Shown here in pieces: positions 10,771 through 21,064 of a stretch of 64,000 nt of DNA (position 1 is the stretch's first letter; every line of letters begins with the position of its first letter). Source of the stretch: Nymphaea colorata (taxonomy: Eukaryota; Streptophyta; Magnoliopsida; Nymphaeales; Nymphaeaceae); the NCBI RefSeq assembly GCF_008831285.2, contig NC_045141.1:8483353-8547352 (forward strand). The letters run 5' to 3'. The position numbers were made by a program, and so were the translations under genes. The notes below the pieces were generated by a model that saw only the letters and a program-made list of their open reading frames with translations, was not told the DNA's origin and did not search any database.

Positions 10771-12609
10771 ATGGCTACCACTGGTTGGTCACCTCAGCCA
10801 CTGTCTTTCTTTTGTATTTCTCCTCCTTCACCTTGATTGTGGTTCTCGGCCAAAGGGAGGTGCCCTCAGACCTTGCTTCTCTGAGCAACATGACTGATCA
10901 ATTTGCTTTGATGTACTTCAAATCCTTCGTCAATAAAGACCCCTACAATGTTCTCTCAAACTGGAACTCAAACATTTCCTTTTGCCAATGGAATGGAGTT
11001 TCATGCAGCCGCAGTTCACAAAGGGTTGTTGCACTGAACCTTGCCGACAAGGCAGTTGAGAAAGCCCTCTCCCCATACCTCAGATATCTCCCATTCTTAC
11101 AGGTTTTTGATCTTACAAATGACAGTTTCCATGGTCATCTTCCCATTGATTTTAGTTGCCTCCCTCAGTTAGAATATCTTTCTATAGGAAAAAACAATTT
11201 CGAGGGGTAGATCCCACAAACACTGAGCCATTGCCGAAGTCTCCAAGTACTGTTAGCAGGAGAACCAATTCTATGGAAGCATCCCAAGGTTTCTAGGCAG
11301 TTTGTCAGAACTGAAGTACTTAAACCTTCGTGGTAATAGGATCACTGGCACCATTCCAATTGCTTTGGCTAATCTCACAAAACTGGAGTGGTTTAGCCTC
11401 GGTCAAAATCAGATACAGGGGAACATTCCTCCTGAGTTGGGAAGCCTAACCCACTTGACGGACTTTAACGTGCAAATGAACAATCTCACTGGTACACTGC
11501 TTGAGAGCTTGTTTAACATATCCGCTCTTCAGAAATTGAGTTTCATGACCAATCAACTAACAGGGCATCTCCCTAAAGATGTTAGCCACTCCATGCCCAA
11601 TCTCCAAATTTTCTATATGAGTGACAACAATTTTGATGGCCCTTTCCCACCTTCTCTTTCCAATGCTACTAGTCTCCAATCTATCAGTGCAGGACACATA
11701 AATTCAGTGGTCCCATACCATTAGAATTGGGTAGTCTCACACAACTGAGGCGCCTCTACCTCCAGAACAATATGTTGAACAATGTCCCTGGCAACCGTGA
11801 GATCTCCATTCTCACATCCTTGACCAACTGTCGACTGCTAGAGAAAGTTGGGCTATTAGAAAATCCTTTGAATGGCATTCTTGTAGCTTCTAGTGGAAAC
11901 CTGACAACCACCTTGTCAATCCCTCACCTTTCCAATAATTTGATTGAAGGTAATATCCCATTGGCCTTAGCCAACTTGACCAAGTTAATTTCCTTAGATT
12001 TGGGTTCCAACAAAATAAAAGGGCTCGTTCCACCAAATATAGGATAGATGCACAGCTTACAGGTGTTGTATCTTGATAACAATGCATTAGAAGGCCCAAT
12101 CCCACTATCAATCTACCAGTTGGTCCACATGTATGATTTTAGTGTTGAACAAAACATGCTAAGTCGGTCAATTTCAAGCTCTATAAACAATCTCACTAGT
12201 TTGCAATGCCTGGATCTAAGCTCAAACAATTTGTCATCAATACTACCACCTGGTCTTTGTGAGTTGAAGGACTTGTTGGAGCTATACTTGCAAGACAAGC
12301 TATAGAAAGAGGGGGATGTCGCAACATTCTGATGACATTGAAAGATTACAAGGAATTACACTTCCAGTGATTTCATACAGACAGCTATTGCTTGCAACGA
12401 GCAACTTCTGTAATGCAAATTTTCTTGGGAACGAAAGCTTTGGTTCAGTGTACAAAGGAATTCTAGCAGATGGAACGACAGTGGCTGTTAAGGTCCTTAA
12501 TTTGCTATATGAGGGAGCATCTAAAAGTTTTGACATCGAGTGCACTGTCATGCACCAAATCAGGCACCAAAACCTCGTTAAAGTCATCATGTCTTGCTCT
12601 GGTACGGAT
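10771..12609 (+). pseudogene. LRR-XII receptor-like kinase pseudogene (RLK 2), internally deleted and 3-prime truncated
   Basis: The ancestral ATG is at 10,771. A 1-base deletion in the signal-peptide region breaks that frame, but an upstream ATG at 10,740 reads through into the correct frame and still gives a hydrophobic leader. LRRNT and LRR repeats follow. Lesions are TAG at 11,208-11,210 (TTG in RLK 3), a 1-base deletion near 11,262, a frameshift near 11,697, and TAG at 12,045-12,047 (CAG in RLK 3). At about 12,296 the LRR codons QDK run directly into the juxtamembrane sequence seen after the membrane helix in RLK 1 and 3, so roughly 475 bp encoding the last LRRs and the membrane segment are gone. 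The kinase N-lobe is present (GNESFGSVYKG, VAVKVL with the beta-3 lysine, QIRHQNLVKV) and stops at about 12,609. There it runs into a CTCGAG-like repeat. The catalytic loop and exon 2 were not found downstream. Confidence 0.88.
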
Positions 12610-13500
12610 CTTGGCCTGAGTTTAGCATCGGCAGAAGTTTCAGTTCGAGCCAAGTTCGATCTTGGCTTTTCAGACAAGAACAAATTAGAGCTGGCTCACC
12701 TTGGCTCGAACTTGCCATTCCTAGCCACAATGTGGCTCCAATTCTGATTTACATTAACTAACTGGTCATGGCAGTGCTTGTTTTTAATGGAAAAAATTTG
12801 TTAAAAGTGACTTGTTTAAAGCATCTTCAAGTTCGAGTCTAATTAGTGTTTAAAGACCATTAACAAACAGGGTGACGAGTGGAAATTGCCTGGTTCTGAG
12901 GGTTTGTGCGAGCTTTACAATTTAAAAAATTATATTCTCATTTTTGAATGAGGTGTACTTATATGCAAGAAAGTGTACTTGGATATCAATTTTTTAAATT
13001 TTATGAAGTGTATTTATGTGCTTGTAATGTGTTTGTCTCCAGTTTATATTTGCCCTCAAAATTTGACTGTACAGCATCATTTAGAATATATAATTAAGTA
13101 CTTAGCCTTAGAGTCAGTGTTTCTACAATCTGTTTTAAAATCTTTATTTTGGTAGTGACTTATTTTCTGGTCGAATTATAGTAATTAATTTTCATACTTA
13201 ATTTCGATTATTAAGCTTACAAATAGGGCTCATGATTTCAAAATTTACTGCACATTTAACACAGCACCTCTTCTTCTAGTTCAAAAAAGCAATTATGGTT
13301 TTTTTTCTCTGTGCCAATTGTGGGTGCGCAGGATTAAATTTGGACTATGAAAATTGAAAAGGGTGTGCTTGAGGGGCTGTTTGGTAAAAGTAACACCACG
13401 ATGTTGTTTCACTAACCTGCCCTAAAAATGGTGCAAATTCATAGAAAACTGCAACAAGTGTTGCATGAATATGCTCTATTTTTTCAGGGCAGATTGATGG
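12610..13500. other. Repeat-derived tail and gene-free sequence after RLK 2
   Basis: Positions 12,610-12,760 contain CTCGAG-family words (AGTTCGAGCC, GGCTCGAACTTG) and extend the RLK 2 reading frame with non-kinase residues to 12,747. No RLK exon 2 is seen. The rest is AT-rich and without a recognised gene. Confidence 0.5.
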
Positions 13501-13508
13501 GATAACTC

Positions 13509-13697
13509 AGTAGCGTAGCTGCATATAGGCTGGTGCGGGCAGTTGCCCACACCAGCAACAAATTTTTTTATTTATTTTTATATATTTTTATATAGATTTT
13601 TTACAATTATTTACTTATTTATATATGGTGTGTCCCTTTAGAAATGAGAAATTTTTATAACAGTGCCCCATAGCAAAAAAATTATGGCTCTACTACT
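13509..13697. mobile_element. hAT-like MITE with imperfect 8-bp target-site duplication
   Basis: Ends AGTAGCGTAGCTGCATA and (reverse complement) AGTAGTAGAGCCATAAT form imperfect inverted repeats. The flanks GATAACTC and GATAACAA agree at 6 of 8 positions. The interior is AT-rich and non-coding. The size (189 bp) and the 8-bp duplication suggest a non-autonomous hAT element; decay of the duplication keeps this tentative. Confidence 0.5.
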
Positions 13698-13699
13698 GA

Positions 13700-15210
13700 T
13701 AACAATGTGTTCTTATTGTCAAATGAGTCCTAAGAAAATAATACAAAACATGTCAATGGCTTTTAGTGGCTTGGCTTCCAACCTAGAACTTGCATTAATG
13801 ATTTGGAAACTTAGAACCACCTGAGGATCCTGAACTAGGCTTATGGAACCTTGAATTTCACCGCGTTTTATCGAGAACCTGGCTTGGTTCTCACAACTTA
13901 CAAGTTAGAAATCTCATAAAAAGTTAGTTGACCATCTATGTGAGCAGGGGAAACTCACCACCCACAAACAACTAAAGCACTCATCAAACCCCTTGTTCCT
14001 ATAGGATGTTTTTTTTGTGCCTCGAGGTACCGCCCCAATTGCACTTCAACTTACACATGGGTGATCTCGTTTTTGCAGCAGGAGAGGTTGATGTCCCTGA
14101 CACTTGAAATAGAGATTGACTGCCTACTAACTCCCACCTTATCAAGCCATTGCACGAACCCCCTCAAGAACGGATTGGATCCATTGGATGCAAAAAAAAT
14201 GACGATAAATTTCAAATCAATTTATTTTGTGCTTGACACAATTCTCTTTTTTCCAGTCCTTTATTGGTGGCTTCTCTACCCGAACCCCAATAGAGTTTGT
14301 CATGCTTCCTCTCATAGCATTAGTATAACTTCATGGCTTCTTTTTTCACAAGAAGCAGATAGCAGGTGGAATGAATTGCTCTTCATCAATCTCTTGGCAC
14401 TTGAAGAATATTTAAGAACTTTGCAGCTCAGCCTTCTTGACTTTATCCATCTGAGCAGCCATTAATATCTCATCATACTTTAGTAAAACTGCATTCGATC
14501 TGGGAAGATTGAGGTGATTATATTGCTAATCTCTTGCTTTGAAACTTGGGTCCTTACATTCCCTTTATATGTAGTTATAGAGTTATTTGCATTTGACATC
14601 ATGCCTCTCAAGCTTTCCTCTAATAACCCTTTTTACTTCATCTATATGACTAGCCCATTAATATGTCCCAAAGATTAAGGCAGGTTCAAAAAACGCTAGA
14701 ACTATTGTTACATAAACCTGTCCCAATATTTGGAAATCTTTGGAGTAGATTTATCGGATGCGGATAAAGCGTCCCTACTGCCAAATGACACCTAAAATCT
14801 CCCTTAATTCATGTATTTCATATAGATGTCTAATTATTCTATGACTTCAATTTTTTTTTTGGTAGCTTAGAGGCATGACTTAGTTTGACCAACATATGAA
14901 TGTTTATACATTCCCCGTTCTAGAAGCAACTGATCATGTATCAAAATCATACCAAGAAATGTGGTTCAGAAAGAAAACACAACTAGAAAATTCTACCAGG
15001 CATAATCCCAGCTTAACTCCCCATTTAATTATTTTCACGAAATTGTCGCTTCCTTGAGGTCAACACGATGTATATCTTGAACTAATACAAAATAAAGTGA
15101 TGCATAGACTGGAAAAAATTAGATACACCACAATTGATAAATATCAAACACTTGTGACAACCTTCCGTCTCGATTAAACCGTAGCTTCCTCTTTGGTGAA
15201 GATCAAGATG
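13700..15210. other. Gene-free stretch, unrecognised
   Basis: Short reading frames occur on both strands, the longest at 14,061-14,465 on plus, but none has a recognisable motif. Positions about 14,690-14,800 resemble in inverted orientation the MITE at 18,644-18,806 (TTACATAAACCTGTCCCAA and TGCCAAATGACACC). Confidence 0.4.
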
Positions 15211-15214
15211 GAGG

Positions 15215-15360
15215 CACCGTAGGGCTCGCATGTTCCTGGCCCTACCTAAAAAAATAAAATAAGAAGTACATGTAAATTTTAGAAAATTTTACTTGTTTTA
15301 TATAAAAATTCTCAAAAATAATATTTTGGCCCTAGACAAGATTTCTGGCTCAGCCCCATT
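15215..15360. repeat. Diverged MITE-like repeat (GGGCTCGC...GGCTCAGCCCC)
   Basis: The central part (ACATGTAAATTTTAGAAAAT, TTGTTTTATATAAAAATT, AATATTTTGGCCCTAG) matches the MITEs at 29,989-30,172, 44,078-44,261 and 50,170-50,335. The ends are decayed and no target-site duplication is visible. Confidence 0.45.
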
Positions 15361-16261
15361 TAGCTTGATGAATATGCTTAGCAACAAGACAAGAGATCAA
15401 TCTATCTTCTCCCCAAGTTTCATCTTGACTCACTCATCTGAGATCTCTGGACATACCAAAGCCCCTTTTTTGCTGCGATTAGAAAGTGGAAGTATCAAGA
15501 TTAATCTTGCTTTCTTTTTGCAATTGTATCTAGGGTGGTGTTAGGAAGTTTTCGTTGCAAGGGTCGAACTTTCAAAATTTTAATGAAAGTTGAAATATAA
15601 TTTTTCATATTTTTTATATTGGTTAATTTAAAAATTTTAAAATTTACATATAAAATTTTGATTTTTATTATTTTTATATTTTCTAAACAAGAGCACATAA
15701 TAGAGAGTATTTTGATCAACACGTGATGGACCAGCCATTGCATGCATTGTTGTTAAGGCATATCGTTCATATCGAAGTAAAACAGTCCGAGATCCAAGAT
15801 CCACAATAAGGAAAACAAAGGGGACGAAGGGGATTGGTTTGGTGGTCCCTCTGTACCCACCCTTTGCAGAGAGCATGTTCCAACTCCACACATGGTTCCA
15901 CGGAACCAGAGTGCCGTGTTTGACTACGATTCCCTTTTCATTTGTTCGTTGGTACCGACAAACCTTTTTCACGCAACTCGGAGAGTTGTCCCCTAAGCGA
16001 CAAGAAAAACAGTGGCGAACCGCCATTCCCAACTCAAACCAACCCTCTTTCGATATTCAACTCGGATCGGTGTACCGACTCGGTCTTAAACAGTATAAAA
16101 CCGAGTCTATCAAGTGCAAAACTCGTTGGTCGGATGGTAGTGATTCCAAGTAGCTCAAGAACTTCCTTTTATTATCTAGACATGTCCAGGAAACATTTCC
16201 TGCCCTAAATTGAACAGACCCATTGAACGAGGTAGATCTCTCTGTTGGCCTCTAAAAATGC

Positions 16262-16278
16262 AATCTCTCTCTCTCTCT

Positions 16279-16326
<48 letters not shown>

Positions 16327-16345
16327 TCTCTCTCCATCTCTATAA
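16262..16345. repeat. (CT)n-(TA)n-(CT)n microsatellite
   Basis: A CT run is followed by about 45 bases of alternating TA and then CT again. The equivalent position in the diverged flank copy (about 45,020-45,140) carries a similar compound microsatellite. Confidence 0.9.
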
Positions 16346-16443
16346 TCGAAAGAAGCGAACTCCCAATCCCAAATTGTAAACTGAAGATGAAAACACACAC
16401 TTTGTTCAAAAAAGCAGTGGAAAAGGACACTAGTGTCATAACG

Positions 16444-16594
16444 TGAGGAGGTAAGCAGGCAGCAGGGTCAGGCCATGCCGTACCAAGAATCTGATCCGAG
16501 ACTCGACCCGCTCGAGCTCACTGCGGAGCCAACAACTCGGCGAGGTTGGTAGAGAATGAGATGCACCCATCGACGTCCACTCTGACCAAGCTGG
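16444..16594 (-). pseudogene. C-terminal fragment of a PII-2/RLP29-like LRR protein
   Basis: Read on the minus strand, the segment gives SLVRVDVDGCIS and then TNLAELLA. Beyond a TGA it gives SSSGSSLGSDSWYG. This matches the C-terminus of the better-preserved fragment at 45,355-45,880. A second TGA interrupts the hydrophobic tail. The homology ends abruptly at about 16,594. It is a relic of only about 50 codons. Confidence 0.6.
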
Positions 16595-17929
16595 TTTTTT
16601 TCACCTCAGGGTAATGCTCTCACTATTTTTCACCTTGCATGTCGATCCATCCCTTTTGCAGTACAAATGGTTGATGCTATGAGAGGAGTTCCCTTTAGTA
16701 CTGACTGAGAATGCAATCAAACCCTTGAGGCTCTGTTTCAGGGGTGGCTTGATTATGATTTCATTTCTCATTCTTTTGTATACTCTCTTCTGCTTCTTCC
16801 TACATCATTTGTACTGTTTCCATTGTCGCAAATGGAAAGACTAAACCTGTAACAGGGCTTCCTGTGTTGTGGGGGTCTCTCTTACAGAATATGTTTGGAT
16901 TATTGTTTTTCTCCTCGGATGAACTTGTGTTCTTCATCGTTGCCCTTGTCATCTCAAACTTGGGAACAACTAGGCTCATATATAGGAGACAAAAATTATC
17001 AAGTTTTGCATTTGAACATTTCAATCAGTCTTTGACATTTGAAAACTTTGGTCAATAAATTGGTTGTGGCAATATTTTGCAAAAGAAAAAAATAAAAGAA
17101 AAGAAATTCTGGAAATTTCTCCAAATCCATGGAAAAGTCGAAATTTTCATGTTTTTCCTGCATTCTTAGGTTTTCCAAACGTCACACTATTAGCAAGTGT
17201 TAAAAATTTTGGTTTTTTGAAAGTTTAGTAAGTAAAAAGTTTAATAATTATATTTTTCTGCCATAACAATGACTGAAATTCCAAATTGATGGGATTCCTT
17301 GAAACTTTTGGTGGCCTATCAAATTAGAGTTTTAGAATTAGTGTCTTAGCTTTTCTTATCACTTTCAAACAACTCCCTATCTTACTTGCAGCAGTGAAAT
17401 CTTTTTTTCGTAGTGAAATAAAATGTGATCAGATTGGAGCTTTCAATCATCAAATTTCAAGGTCATGTACATTTCACATCATCCAGACTTTGCATTTGAC
17501 ATCTAACAATAAGAGATGGCATGAATAAATATGAAATTCTTAATGACTTCTGTCAAATTTTCGTTCCTTTCTTCGACTGTTCAAATTTACATGCTTTGAC
17601 CAAGGTTGATCAGTTGATTACTAAGCCAAATAAGAGGTAAAACAGGATTTATCAAAAAGAACTAAACTTTCAACAGCCTCTGCCAGGAGTTCATCAAAAT
17701 TTATAATCTGCTATTTTTTAAATACAAAATCAGCCCTATACACACACACACACACACGTACATACACACATTTACATATATGATAGAGTTTTTAATTTTG
17801 ATTATCTACCAAAGTTTCTTATTGGCTATCTCTATTGCATGACACGTGCATGCCAGTAGGGAATAATTTGAGGAGTTTGTATCTTTTGTTATTGATTGTC
17901 TTTCTGGAGTCCTGGGATTGGAGTTAAAA

Positions 17930-18310
17930 TACATCTTGAACTATATATGTTTATATTCACTTATCCATATTCAAATTCTGATTTGAATACAAACAATGGA
18001 TCTAAAATTCAATATCACAATCTGAATTTTAAATTTGATTCAATTCTGGCTGATTTTCAAAATGTAATAGCATTTGAATATAAGATTTTTATTTAAAATT
18101 AATTCCAATCCATTTCTGAACCTAAACCCGAATCCAGTTGGATATATATGTACATCCAAATCTGAAACAGGATCTAGTCAGATGTTGTTTCTTAAACCCA
18201 AACCCAATCCAATTTCTTAATTGGATGTTAAATTTTTTAACATATCCGACATTTTTTCAACTGGTTTGGTTGGATATCCAATTAAAATCAGATATATTGA
18301 CAACCTAATT
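17930..18310. repeat. GAATCTGAATCC-type dispersed repeat
   Basis: Degenerate runs of CCAATCC, AATCTGAA, GAATCCAGTTGGATAT and TTGGATATCCAATT recur here. The same sequence lies at 31,955-32,335 (copy B), and a diverged form is at 46,320-46,560. Confidence 0.6.
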
Positions 18311-18527
18311 TGAGCGGAATTGGCTCTATATGACCTTTCAGCTATGATTGACCATATCCATTCAATGACAAATTTTAAAGTTCTCTTTGTTCGACTTTCA
18401 CAGGTTATTTTTTTATTTTAGTTCTCCATGCTTTCTAACTTAATTTTGTTTAGCACTCAAAATAATCTTATTCGATTATTTTATGGGAACTATAATGGCC
18501 AAAGATATGTGAGATGGTGATAGCGGC

Positions 18528-18595
18528 CACTACAAGAAAACCCCTTACCTCTGATGGGGCTTTTTCTCACCACCAACAGATCTAGGTGAAGCTAT
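18528..18595 (+). mobile_element. CACTA-like transposon terminus
   Basis: CACTACAAGAAAACC begins here and is followed by a TCTGATGGGGC sub-terminal motif, as in En/Spm (CACTA) ends. The same end is at 32,549 (copy B) and, diverged, at 46,786. No opposing TTGTAGTG end was found nearby, so this is a solitary end or a decayed element. Confidence 0.55.
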
Positions 18596-18643
18596 GTACA
18601 TCATAACTTGCCTCGGCATATGTTTATATCTTATGTTGATCTT

Positions 18644-18806
18644 GGGTCCGTTTGGCAACAATAACAGTATGTAACTGTTTCATATATTTGTCCCAAATAT
18701 TAGGTAGATTTATGTAATATTAGGTTATAACATTCCTGAATCTACCTTAAATATTATGGCAGATATATATAACAATAATATCCTGTTGTGATTAGCAGAC
18801 GAACCC
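18644..18806. mobile_element. Short MITE with GGGTCCGTTTGGCAA-type ends
   Basis: The left end GGGTCCGTTTGGCAA and the reverse complement of the right end, GGGTTCGTCTGCTAA, match at 12 of 15 positions. The interior is AT-rich and non-coding. The copy B equivalent is 32,665-32,828. At 46,885-47,045 a third copy keeps the left end but has lost the right end. Superfamily is uncertain. Confidence 0.5.
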
Positions 18807-19529
18807 TAATTCCTCCACGAATATACCTTAAGATTCTTATGTGAAGACATTTAAATGATATTTTGATTTTTTTTTGTTGGATCTAGATGTTGGTGGTTGT
18901 TGGCATGCATCAGCTACGTATCTTCCACAGGAATATATGACTGTGATATTTTTACAGTCTTATGTGAAATAATTGCTTATTTGTGTGCTTTAACTTATGG
19001 ATTCTGGATTTTTGTCATTTCAGTAACATAGGGTCCAAATACTAGAATCTGTAAGTGATGGCAGATCAACTCAGTGACTATTATCATCTATAATCAGTAT
19101 GACCAATCACCAGGTTTGATTATCTCTTGAAGCAAGATATGAGCATCAGAAATATATGTATATCTTGAAGCAAGATATGGCATACTAATTGTGTGATTGA
19201 TATACTCATGTACAGGCCTGAATGTGACAAACAACATTTAGGAAGCACTTTGATAAAATTGAAATCCATTAATTGATTAAAGCATCAATAAAATATGTTA
19301 CGAAACATTTCCAAAAGAAAGCTCATTAAGTTCATGTTCTTTTGTTGCTATGATTTTTGATTGTTTGTTTTTTGGCTTTTGCCTAAATCATTAAGCTATG
19401 TTAATGCTTTGAGGTATGATACCAGTGACTATTACAATTCCATAATATCTAACAAGAAATTGTATATCAAGCCAAAATTGTTAGTAGTAATTTAGACAGA
19501 TCCACAGTTACAACACACATCATGGACGG

Positions 19530-19690
19530 AGGCAGGGGCGCCGGCAGGGCCTTGGCCCCCAACCATCAAATTTTAAAAAATTCAAACATTGAAATTTCAT
19601 AAATTTAAGTTTAACGTATATAAAAAAGTTGAAAAATTTTAGTTTGGTCTATTAAAATTTTGAAACTATATTTTGGTTCTGACATATACA
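19530..19690. repeat. GGCGCCGGCAGGGCCTTGGCCCC repeat fragment
   Basis: A CAGGGGCGCCGGCAGGGCC end precedes AT-rich sequence. It matches one end of the more complete copy at 56,525-56,705, whose opposite end is CAGAGGTGGAGCCAGAAAT, typical of a widespread plant hAT-like MITE. Other copies are at 33,550 and 47,760. Confidence 0.5.
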
Positions 19691-20162
19691 TTCTAACATA
19701 GAGCACTGATGTGCTTGTGCAAGTAATGGAGATCTTATTTCTCTTGTGGATTAAATATTTGAGTACTGGTCATGCTATAAGTCGCCAAAGAAATGATTGT
19801 CAAATAATATGCTTTTTGGCTCCTTCAGTCTTACATAAAAATTAAGCTCTATTTTTGTGTGTTTGGTTTGCTTCCTGTTGTGTGTTTTTGAAGGTTGAGT
19901 CAACACCTAACATGTCCATGTATTTGACAAATATCTTAAGAATTAGACCGATAATTAAGGCCAAGACACATAGTTGTCATATTTTACAACTCACCTACCA
20001 GGGGTCTCCCAAGCATTTCCTTGGATCCTGATTAGATAGATATTCGCCGCCATAAGTTCAACTGTCCTTAGGCTCTTTCTTCATAAGTTCGTGTGAATGC
20101 TGCAAACTGTAGGGTCCTAGTCTGTGCAGAAACAATACAAAAGAAAAGGACTTGGGCTTCTT

Positions 20163-20307
20163 TTTCAAAGAAATCAAATGTGGGTGGGTCCGTAATGGAT
20201 CCGAAATTTCATTGCGCGTGAAAAAAAATCAAGGAAGACGCTCTTTCTTTCCAAACTCAAGGACAATATGTCTGATTATTTCAAAGAAATCAAATGTGGG
20301 TGGGTCC
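20163..20307. repeat. Short direct repeat pair of about 29 bp
   Basis: The word TTTCAAAGAAATCAAATGTG plus GGTGGGTCC occurs at 20,163 and again at 20,279, a spacing of 116. It is also present in copy B near 34,191 and 34,307. Confidence 0.8.
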
Positions 20308-20494
20308 AGCAATGTAGGGCTAATTACGTGGATGAGTCTTTTCCTTGGTCTTGCTAGTATCTTATTTCCCTTTACCCTACCCCTTTTCTATGTAGTTGTG
20401 AATCAAAACAAGTTAAAAATTAGACTATTTTTAAACATAACTGAACAAGGTATAAAAACTAATAAAAAAACAATAACAGGTGGACTGAATCAAT

Positions 20495-21064
20495 TTCACA
20501 TTAGGCGTTTCTTCACTCTTTTTTATTATCAAACTGCCTTTGTCCACTTTCTAAGTCTTGTTTATTTCTTATCTATCTTTTTAATGTTGCCTTATTAGTT
20601 TCTCATTTATTTGATTTTTCTATGACTTATAAGTTTTTTTTTTTATTTTTTCTAAAAATGTACCATACTTTTCCACTATTTGCATCTTTTTTGCTAAGCT
20701 CGTCATTTAGATAAACCTCTCCATTGTAACAATGATCTTTGTGAATATGGTCGAAACCCAGCCTTGGGAATCTTAACAAAAAAAAAAAAGTTCAAATTGA
20801 GAACTTTGATTTGTGACTGAATAGAGTGGAACACTGGTAAAGGAAAACATGATAAGGGCGGCCAAGAAAAAGCCTCGTTGATGTAACAATTAGTCGTGCG
20901 GCTGGATTTGGAAGTGTGAAGCAATATGTTCCAAAGCAGTAGACCTGAGTCTTCTTCAATTTGTAAAGAAATACACAAATTTTCTATAAGTGAATCCACA
21001 CATAAATTAAAGACCTAGTTTCTTCTTCTTTTCTTACATGTTTTGCATAGAAAATTAGACAGGC
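20495..21064 (+). promoter_or_regulatory. Conserved RLK upstream module (RLK 3, copy A)
   Basis: It aligns with the RLK 1 and RLK 2 upstream modules and ends TAGAAAATTAGACAGGCATGG at the start codon. Compared with copy B it lacks about six bases near 20,725 (CCATTGTAAC against CCATTTAAAAAGTAAC); RLK 1 and RLK 2 support the longer form as ancestral. Confidence 0.55.

Noticed and set aside
14061-14465. 134-codon frame in the 13.7-15.2 kb gap
   Set aside because: I looked for LINE, copia, gypsy and kinase motifs on both strands and saw none. It is a single copy with no support from any paralogous segment.
16176-16446. Overlapping 87- and 78-codon frames with YIYIYI
   Set aside because: They are translations of a (TA)n microsatellite.
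20152-20598. 148-codon frame upstream of RLK 3 (also 169 codons at 34,121)
   Set aside because: It contains a direct repeat (FKEIKCGW / SKKSNVGGS) and T-rich upstream sequence. The start differs between copies because of one indel, and there is no domain-like composition.
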